Positions 56,901 to 64,000 of a DNA stretch of 64,000 nt are shown in pieces. The stretch is from Platynereis dumerilii (Eukaryota > Annelida > Polychaeta > Phyllodocida > Nereididae): NCBI GenBank assembly GCA_026936325.1, contig JAPTHN010000107.1:474803-538802 (forward strand), read 5' to 3'. The position numbers and the translations under genes were made by a program. Within the stretch, counting starts at the first letter, position 1, and every line of letters begins with the position of its first letter. Under the pieces are notes generated by a model. It ran no database searches and was not told the DNA's origin. It worked only from the letters and a program-made list of their open reading frames with translations.

Positions 56901-57749
56901 CATACCAACGTCTCAAATTAGTGAAAATTGTGGTGAAAACATATTTCAGGCTTTTTAGTTTCTAGTAGGTATCAGCAGCTCTTAGCGATTGCAAAAAGTA
57001 AAATTTTCGAAATAAATATAGCTCTGGGACAATTCCTGTATTATTCACTTAATGATGATAGTGCATAGACCTCCTCACTTGACATGACCTTCGCTCTTCT
57101 TGGTGACAATTGGCAAATTATTGGTACTGTTCTTATCAATGCATGTATCATATTGATTTTGTATTTGTTATTTGTCCTCAGGTTGTGGTGCTACTGAAAA
57201 TGTTCTGTTTTAATCCTCCGTATGTATATGTTGTAAATTTGACTGTTACTGGATACTCAGCTATTAATTTACTTTCCAGGCTGTATATACTTTATTGGTG
57301 CATAATTGGGGTGCTAATTTAAAGGTGCGCTACTTGTCTATGGTGCTCAAATTGACATTCTGTGTATATATTTTTATGTGCTTATGTATGGACATTTATG
57401 GACAATGAAAGTAGAATGTGAGAGTTCCTTGGTGTGGCCTTATAGCTGTTACCGCTGACTCGGTGCCTTGGGGCTCTCATGCCAACTTAAATGAAGCTGT
57501 TCTAACTTATAATTGCTCACAACAATAATCCTTATACTCTTTATTTTATAACAAATGTTCAGTATTAATGTAATTGAATTGTGTATATATATATGCTTAT
57601 GAATGTATAGCCTAATCCCATTAGATTGTAGTTGCTTATTTTTATGCTGTATATCCATATTTTACTTTTATTATTTTATGATATATGTATCTGTTTGAAG
57701 CTTTTACATGTCAATAAAATTCTATATATATATATATACATATCATTTA

Positions 57750-59100
57750 CTGTGTCCGTAGAATTATTGAAACTTGATAAGCAGAAAAAATTACTATTAC
57801 ATGTACACAATGTGTTGTAATTGGTCAATAACGTTTTTTTGGAGGGCATTATAGGGTATTAATCAGTAGTGGCCTGAAGGCAGAAATCATTAACTTAATG
57901 CCCGAGCCGTGATTTTTGGCCTTTTTGCCATAAAAAATGACCATTTTGATAAAATTTCATCACCAAAATTGTCAAGTTTGTTTAATATGGATGTCATAAC
58001 CTTGCCTGCTGGATATGCACAGCATTTTGGGTGAAATATTTCAGCTGTGACTCTCTTAACTGACAAAAACTGCATAGAAATGGCGATTTTTGTTGTTTTC
58101 GGACCCCTTATTATTCAAAGGGGGTAAACCAGTGTAAGGAGTTGACCGATTTCTAAAATTTTTTTTTTTTTTCCAACTGATTCACTCACCAAAAGGCACA
58201 ATTCCTCCGACAGATGCAAAAATCAAAGAACGTTGTTGTTTTTTGGTACACCCTAGGATGCACACCATACTTGTTAGGCTAAGTTGAATATTAGTATAGA
58301 TATGCAAAAAATACGACTTTTCGATAATTATGGCATCAATTTGTGAGAAATTGACGTCATAAAGAACATAACTCTTCAGGAATTGTATACAATAAATCAA
58401 TAACAATAATGTTCTTTTAAATCGATCTAGATGCTGCATGTTTGTATTATTCCCACTAAGTTCTAAAGATTTCCTAAGGTTGAGGCCATGACTTCAATCC
58501 ACTGAACTGAATCTCAGTGACATGCTGAAGTGGTAGTCAGTTTGAAAATTGCCGTAACTACGCTTGGGGGTTTATTTGGAAGTGCTTCCCTATCAAGATG
58601 TACTCGATATATGCACAGATCAACAAACATGCAACTGTGCCAAATTTCATGCATTAATGACTATAATTTGCAAAGTCCTTCATATAAAGGTCATATTCCT
58701 ACCAATGAACACAAGCTATCCCCCCTCATCTCCACAACTCCGAGAGTACGGAAAACTGTGCACCTTTTGGGCACTTTGGACAGCTCCGGAGCAGAGATCA
58801 AACTGAATATTTTTTGGCAAATATTGGCAGCCTCCCACCCCAATGGGAGCATTCGACCTCAATATAACATCATCTTTAAACATGAAAATTGTCAAATTAT
58901 CATGATTATGCTTATACACTGTAATTACTAACTGTTTTGTCCTGTATGCTGCAAACATCCCAGAAAAAGTTATTTTTGAGTTAAGAGGTTTCAGCTTTCA
59001 AAGTTTCAGCCAATGTGAGTTAAGAGGTTTTAATATCCATCCACAAGAGGGCATAAAGCAATGTCTAACCTATATTCTTCTCTGATCCTATAGGGGGCAT
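57750..59100. other. Non-genic intron sequence
   Basis: No recognisable coding blocks; frames are short and motif-free. T11 run at 58,160. From 58,976 the phrase GAGTTAAGAGGTTTYA appears three times within 180 bp (58,980; 59,018; 59,147). Confidence 0.5.
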
Positions 59101-59164
59101 GTAGTTTATGCCACCTGGTGGTAAAACACACTTTTGCCCAAATTTGAGTTAAGAGGTTTTGAGC

Positions 59165-59360
59165 TTTCACCATCGATAGCCGCTCTTGCTGCCTTGACGT
59201 CCACCTGAAGCTCTTCAACCACCTCTCTCATGGAGGTTGCAGGTACCTCGTCAGTTTTGTCGTCAGTGACTTCAGGAATACTCCATTCCTCTCTTAATTC
59301 TTTCCACAAACTCCTAGACTTCCCTCTTATTCCTTTCCCATCATTGATTGCCTTCATGAT
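59165..59360 (-). other. Unrecognised short coding-like fragment
   Basis: The minus-strand frame GKSRSLWKELREEWSIPEVT then KTDEVPATSMREVVEELQVD has protein-like composition and lies upstream of the gypsy gag fossil in the same orientation. I do not recognise it. GGTTCCCCACCCTG-TA at 59,588 looks like a lone Tc1/mariner end. Confidence 0.3.
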
Positions 59361-60358
59361 ATTGTTTTCCGGTCATGAGGTCACTCTATGTCAGATATAG
59401 TTTTTAGTCCATTTGGCACTGAAGCAAATCTGACCACCTCTTGAGGTGTCATTTTTAGTCACAGCTCATTCTAACCTTCCACAGGTATGGCTGATACCTT
59501 AATGATTATGCTGTATTGTTTTCACAATTTTCCTGTAGATGTGAGATGCTTTTTTAGCACAAGGAAGTTCATGGAAAATGTTGGTTCCCCACCCTGTACC
59601 TCCCACTGAAAATGCCACGGACTTAGTGGTTTATTATTGTTTTCATAGCTACGTGTTTTTCAAGTTTGCAATTTGCTTCATTCCAAACTGTGATGTCAGA
59701 GATTAAGTTAAATAATTTTGTTTATTACAAGCACAGATTTCAACAAACTGACAAAGTGCAGTGACACACGGATGATGTATGTTTTACTCTGCGCTGTAAC
59801 TGAACCAAACAGACTACTTAGCCTCAAAGGAGAGTTGCAATTACTAACAAAAAAATTTGGTTTGAAATTTTGATGACTGGTGTCCTGTGAAAAACAGTAA
59901 CACATTTTGTATGAAAAACAATATATAAGGTGAAACACTCAGCTTAGACATGCGTTGTTTGTTGTGGTTGTACACAAATCGTAACATTGCCTGACAGTTT
60001 TAAATTCCTTTGTCATTAACTGTGATGTAAAACTCTGAACTGATATGTCACAGATTGAAGATTAGACCAATCACATTGACAAATACCCAATGATGTCAAG
60101 GTTTAACTGCAAAACAAAGTTTTCAAAAAAACACGTAGCTATGAAAACGATAATAAACTGGTTATATCCTACTTTTGCGTTTGACAAAATGCCAAATTTC
60201 ATCATGCAAGACTGAGATATAATGATGAAGGCTAGAAATGCACTGATAAGGTCAAATTCACCAATGGTTAAGTTGATTTGACCTCTTCTTCCACAAAACA
60301 AATTGTAAATGAGCTGATCTTCAGAAAATGATAACTCAAAATAGCTTGATATAGCAGC

Positions 60359-61680
60359 CTAATGAAAAAGTTGAGACAAATCAATATCATTGTACTGCAA
60401 AGCCTTATGAAGGCTACGGCATTGCTTCCAACCATGACCAATCTTTTTGCATGCATGAAACATGACAGGTGACTTTGATCTACCAAAGGACACAGACTTA
60501 TCACTGGAAAAGTGATGATCATTGGATGTTCTGTCTTTAGATCCACCTTGTTGAGACCTTCCAACCTGCTGAGAACGGGGTTGTGAAAGTCCCATAATGC
60601 CAATGCGATGAACATGGTCATCATCATGACTGGCTGTAGCAGCATACAGCTGAGTGACAGGAGCTGTCTCCTGTTCAGACAACAGGGCTTTGGCTGTCTG
60701 GTAGCACTCATCCAAGGTTTTATCCTTGGCTGCTATGAGCAGCGGCCGAACATGAGAGGGCATGGCAGATACGAATGTATGTAAGACCAGGTCATTGTCT
60801 GTGATGGTTGCCCTGGCTGCAAGGGTACAGTACAACCCAAAATAAAGTAAGAACATTTTCTGTCAGAAGTCCTCTGTTTACCTATTTTACCCTTTTTTCT
60901 CCTCTCCACCCCAAATATCCTTACAACTCCCTTTGACTCCTTACAACAACCTTAGCCCACATTAAGAACCTTATTTAGACAGCTACCAATGTAACTGCAA
61001 TTAGCAGAGCTGCAAAATATCAAGTAAATCAAACACAATGGGGGTGATTGAGTTTAAATTGGTGTTGTTTAAATATGATTTTAATGTAATTTTACAAGGT
61101 AGTTTCAAGTAGGTAAAAGTAGGAAGTGATTCAGGGGTAGTCAAAAGGTGTGAAAGGGTTAAGTAGTGGCTGATTCTTCCTTCCTGCTGGGGTAATCGCA
61201 CTTTATTTTGGGTTGTACTGTAGTTAGCCTATTTTTAAAATAATTCAGGCCTTCGCCTGTGTTCATGGTTATTTGGATAAACTGTCTGAGGAAGTCCTCC
61301 CTAGTCAGATTCTTACAAAATCTACTCTTAAATGCTGGGCATTGCTGGCTCAATTTGAAGTTTTGTTGTGAGGGACTGACTACGGTCATTCAACCAAAGA
61401 CGGGCTTCATTTTCCAGAGTCATTTTAAAATATTTGGCCCAGTCCTCATTGTTAAACCCAGCTGGTGAGCAAAAATCATGATATGCCACCAAATGGGCTG
61501 CACTCAATTCGCTTTCTTTGGCGCCGCATTTACATTCTGCGAAGTAGTTGTTAACAAGAGTTATCTTTAGCTGCTCTGCATTCTCAGTCATTTTGAATGT
61601 GAACTTAGTATATAAAGTAGAATTTTGAATATTTGCCACTTGAGATTGTATAACAATATTATATATACAATCAACCATTC
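60359..61680 (-). mobile_element. Gypsy-like LTR retrotransposon gag region, broken (fossil)
   Basis: Minus-strand blocks of a Ty3/gypsy-type gag: NEDWAKYFKMTLENEARLWL (capsid start; 'W...F...L...A..WL'), FLRQFIQITMNTGEGLNYFK (capsid end), PSHVRPLLIAAKDKTLDECY and a zinc-knuckle remnant (CKKIGHGWKQC). Broken in several places, with an unrelated stretch between blocks at about 60.9-61.15 kb. No LTRs, primer site or pol could be tied to it. Probably old. Confidence 0.7.
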
Positions 61681-61861
61681 TTCCAATTAACCTAACTCAC
61701 AGAGACAAGTGATAATGTGCACACAACCTGAGTTCTAGATTGTAACAGTTGTTGAATGCAGGGATGCATATTTTGGTAACAGGTCAGCCTTCGTGAAGAA
61801 TGTTCATTAGCCAAGTATGTATTGAAGTTCTGGAAGTCTGTTGTTTCCACAATCCACCATG

Positions 61862-62460
61862 TAATATATCTAGTTGGTACTCATACATCGTCAGCCTAAA
61901 GCAAAATTGGCCTAAGTCATTTTTGGCAATTTTTGGCAAACAGCGAAAAACTGTCTTAGGCCAAATTTTTTTTGAAACAAAAATGACTTAGGCCCAAATT
62001 ATTTGTGGTGTAGCTGTGTTATTAAGCAATTCTCCATAAAATTTATGAATGAAATGTGAGGAAACAACTTCAATAAAATTAATACTCACAATTATGACCG
62101 AAAAATATTGGTGATATCCACTAAAATTAGTGATAAAGAAATTGGCCTAAGTCCAAATGGCCTAAGTCAACTGGACTTAGGCCATTTATGAGAAAATTGA
62201 GTTGGGGTTTTGAGGGGTTTATTATTAATTTAGGAGTCCAAACTTTTTTTAGCACACGTATTATCATAAGGGCCTTCCTACGGTACCAAAAAGGAAAAAT
62301 GGCCTAAGTCTGACTTAGGCCAATTTTGCTTTAGGCTGACGACATGTAAAGCACTGAGTCTTGTGTTGGGTTGGCAGAGAGAGAGTGTGGATTGTATTCC
62401 AGATGAACTCCAGAACAGTTTCTGAACAATTTTCATTAAACCAATTATTATATACCAGTA
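61862..62460. repeat. Dispersed repeat R2, copy 2 (split)
   Basis: TGTAATATATCTAGTTGGTACTCATACAT and, after a 453-bp insertion, ACATGTAAAGCACTGAGTCT...GAGAGAGTGTGGATT...CATTAAACCAATTATTATA correspond to 21,262-21,420. Confidence 0.75.
61889..62341. mobile_element. DNA element with 4-bp target duplication (453 bp)
   Basis: CGTCAGCCTAAAGCAAAATTGGCCTAAGTCA and its complement form 31-bp ends, flanked by ACAT (61,885-61,888; 62,342-62,345). The uninterrupted R2 copy at 21.29 kb confirms a single ACAT-like site (AGAT) before insertion. GGCCTAAGTC or its complement occurs about nine times inside. No transposase. Superfamily not assigned. Confidence 0.88.
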
Positions 62461-63016
62461 GATGGCTCTCATTTTGGAGAAGCTCATTGGTCAACATTAA
62501 ACATGTGACCACTGTGCTGGTGGTCATGTGACTAGAGAACAATTAGACAAAATGGCCTTAAACTTATATGTAATCATAATTGAAAGACTATACAATGCTG
62601 TTTTGCACAAACCAAGATAATATGTTAAATTGAATTCTTGTATATCTTTATACAGTTGCAAACATGAAATTGATTCTAAATAATTCATTCTGATCTTGAA
62701 ATCCAAAGCAATAACTTCAATTCAAATAATTTTGACCCAAGTCTAATAATAACATAATTTGTATATTCACATAAATTCAAACATAGAAAGTCTTAGATAA
62801 AATGCTTTACACTAATACATCATTAAGCATCAATATTTTATGTGTTTGATATGATGATGGTCCTCCACTTCCCATATATTGAGTTTTGTTGGTGGCAATT
62901 AAAAATAGATAGTTAACGTACATGTAAATATGGTCAATAAATACTTGCTTCACAATATACATATTCGATGAGGACAACCTAAACGCATAAAGCATTAAGA
63001 ATAGAGAAATACTCAC
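62461..63016. other. AT-rich intron sequence after exon 1
   Basis: Directly downstream (minus strand) of the exon 1 donor. No repeats or coding blocks recognised. Confidence 0.5.
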
Positions 63017-63250
63017 CATTTTTTTCTTTGTATCTTATAACAGCGACTCCAATTTCAGGTTCAAAAATTTCTATCTTAACAGTCCTGTCACCGCCACTTT
63101 CCTTTGGATTGCTGAAGTAGAGCTTGAAAAATGTTTCTTGTATATCTTCAGAAAGGCCAGTAACAAGTACAGCTGTAGGATCAGGTTTCGTCACAGGCAT
63201 TTCATGTTCCTCAATTTTAAGAAGTCCTTTTTTGATGAGTTTTTCTGCAT
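63017..63250 (-). CDS. Host gene exon 1 of 3 seen: RRM-like module of a PARP14/PARP10-like protein
   Basis: Seen: on the minus strand an acceptor (TTTTGCAG) precedes base 63,250 and a donor (GTGAGT) follows 63,017. The open stretch is 234 bases, 78 codons, and begins and ends in phase 1. It encodes a helix-rich start (DAEKLIKKGLLKIEE), a linker, then an RRM-like fold: strand AVLVTGL, helix TFFKLYFSNPKESGG, strand VKIEIFEPEIG, strand VAVIRYKEKN. The pattern 'LYF(S/E)NP..SGG' is typical of the degenerate N-terminal RRMs of PARP14 and PARP10. Known: in those proteins the RRMs precede macrodomains and the ADP-ribosyltransferase domain and are thought to bind nucleic acid or partners. Inferred: an internal exon; neither the start codon nor the catalytic domain lies in this window. 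The downstream exon at 21.1 kb joins in phase. Another RRM-repeat protein is possible. Confidence 0.72.
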
Positions 63251-64000
63251 CTGCAAAATTGACATTATTGGTGTAAATACAGTCACACAACATAAATACA
63301 TGAGGCTATATATAATTGATTTTTCTTATAAAAATCGATTGTAAATTCTAAGTTAAATCCATTTTGGCGATCTTGACAAAATGTGATTTAACACTATTAA
63401 CTAACAATTAAGCCTTTAACAGACCAGCTTTTTTTAACCTAGTACCCAATGTGTTTAAATTTGAACATATAAAGAAAAAGCTGTTGATCTGTTCATCTAT
63501 CATATCATAGACAGACAGGTAAAATGTAGAATGACTCTATTGTTTAGACAATGAATGCAATAAAGGTCAATGCATGTTACCCCTTTAAATGTGGGAATTC
63601 CCCTGATTTGGGCATTCCCAAGATTCAATTAATTTGTTGTACAGTATTATATTTTGCGTTGTTCCCAAGTTTTGACGTGACGTTTACCTGAGAGATTTGG
63701 TGGACGTTTGACGGCTTATGAACCAATCAGGCAATCTAAAAATGCTACGTGAATACTGAGAAAAGAAGCCACAGAAATTCCCATTAAATGAACCTGCTGT
63801 GACTACAGAATTCACTGCACAGCAACGGAGGAAGATAGGAAGATGATTTTGGCGACAAAAGATACGTCTATCCAAGGGCTAAAATTTTTAAGTGTCAGCC
63901 TGCCATGTTCGTTTGGTACAATAAAAATTGAAATTTGAAACTTGAAACTTCGAATGTTATTTTTCTCAATATAAAAAAAAAGCATATACATCAATCAGAC
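63251..64000. other. Intron sequence upstream of exon 1
   Basis: No further RRM-type exon with paired splice sites was found up to the window edge; the longest frames lack motifs. Contains AATAAAAATTGAAATTTGAAACTTGAAACTTCG at 63,920, perhaps a retroposon 3' tail. Confidence 0.45.

Larger units (their letters stand above)
50940..57745 (+). mobile_element. LINE F: nearly full-length LINE with NADAR and SGNH domains in ORF1
   Basis: A 5' UTR (about 50,940-51,790, beginning near GGGCCAGACAAGATGG), ORF1 (NADAR plus SGNH), ORF2 (AP endonuclease, RT, Cys-His end), a 3' UTR of about 800 bp and an AATAAAATTC(TA)n tail at 57,712-57,740. The 5' edge is uncertain. ORF1 is open throughout; ORF2 has four or five breaks. 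The SGNH ORF1 and APE endonuclease place it in or near the CR1-like group; a finer clade is not claimed. No target duplication identified. Confidence 0.88.

Noticed and set aside
1-64000. tRNA or rRNA genes
   Set aside because: No stretch with A/B boxes and a cloverleaf, and no conserved rRNA core, was seen on reading.

Overview
The window is AT-rich metazoan DNA full of transposon relics: LINEs, hAT and Tc1/mariner elements, a Polinton and a gypsy gag. There are no bacterial gene arrays. Single bases do not fix the species. The mix (L2/CR1-like LINEs, many non-autonomous hATs, a Polinton, TATAGGCCTATA-type simple motifs) fits a marine invertebrate, either a non-vertebrate deuterostome or a lophotrochozoan.

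The only host gene I can support runs on the minus strand across nearly the whole window. Three exons (63,250-63,017; 21,161-19,950; 12,668-12,429) each have a consensus acceptor and donor. All three are a multiple of three long, and both ends of each lie in phase 1. Each ends with an RRM-like module of the kind found at the N-terminus of PARP14/PARP10-type ADP-ribosyltransferases, so the gene appears to have grown by exon duplication. The middle exon also carries a 61-residue coding tandem repeat. If these exons are consecutive, the introns are about 41.9 kb and 7.3 kb, and almost everything else listed here is intronic.

Layout: 1-8.1 kb is a minus-strand L2/CR1-like LINE split by a 1.6-kb hAT and by a second LINE that carries only ORF1, itself split by a 2-kb hAT; a foldback element with a 21-bp tandem array sits at the junction. 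8.3-8.9 kb is an old RT relic. 9.0-10.06 kb is a decayed LINE ORF1 with a NADAR domain. 11.35-12.37 kb is a hAT next to exon 3. 13.9-19.6 kb is a 5.7-kb hAT inside a LINE 3' end, containing a 2.9-kb foldback with about 180-bp repeats. 21.2-27.9 kb holds dispersed repeats, palindromes and LTR-like promoters. 27.9-28.8 kb is a mariner relic. 28.84-41.43 kb is a broken Polinton (fossil) carrying a LINE, a TA-flanked element and a third insertion. 41.4-50.6 kb is a repeat family in inverted orientation with nested hATs, one only 80 bp long. 50.9-57.7 kb is a nearly full-length LINE whose ORF1 joins a NADAR domain to an SGNH hydrolase domain. 59-62.5 kb holds a gypsy gag fossil and a 453-bp element with a 4-bp target duplication.

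The most striking item is the NADAR-carrying LINE lineage. Two clearly diverged copies on opposite strands keep the order NADAR then SGNH, so the domain was captured by a lineage and not by one insertion. NADAR proteins (YbiA/DUF1768 fold) act on ADP-ribose linked to guanine in nucleic acid. Both copies lie in or beside introns of a gene that looks like an ADP-ribosyltransferase, which raises, but does not prove, the idea that the retroelement counters host ADP-ribosylation.
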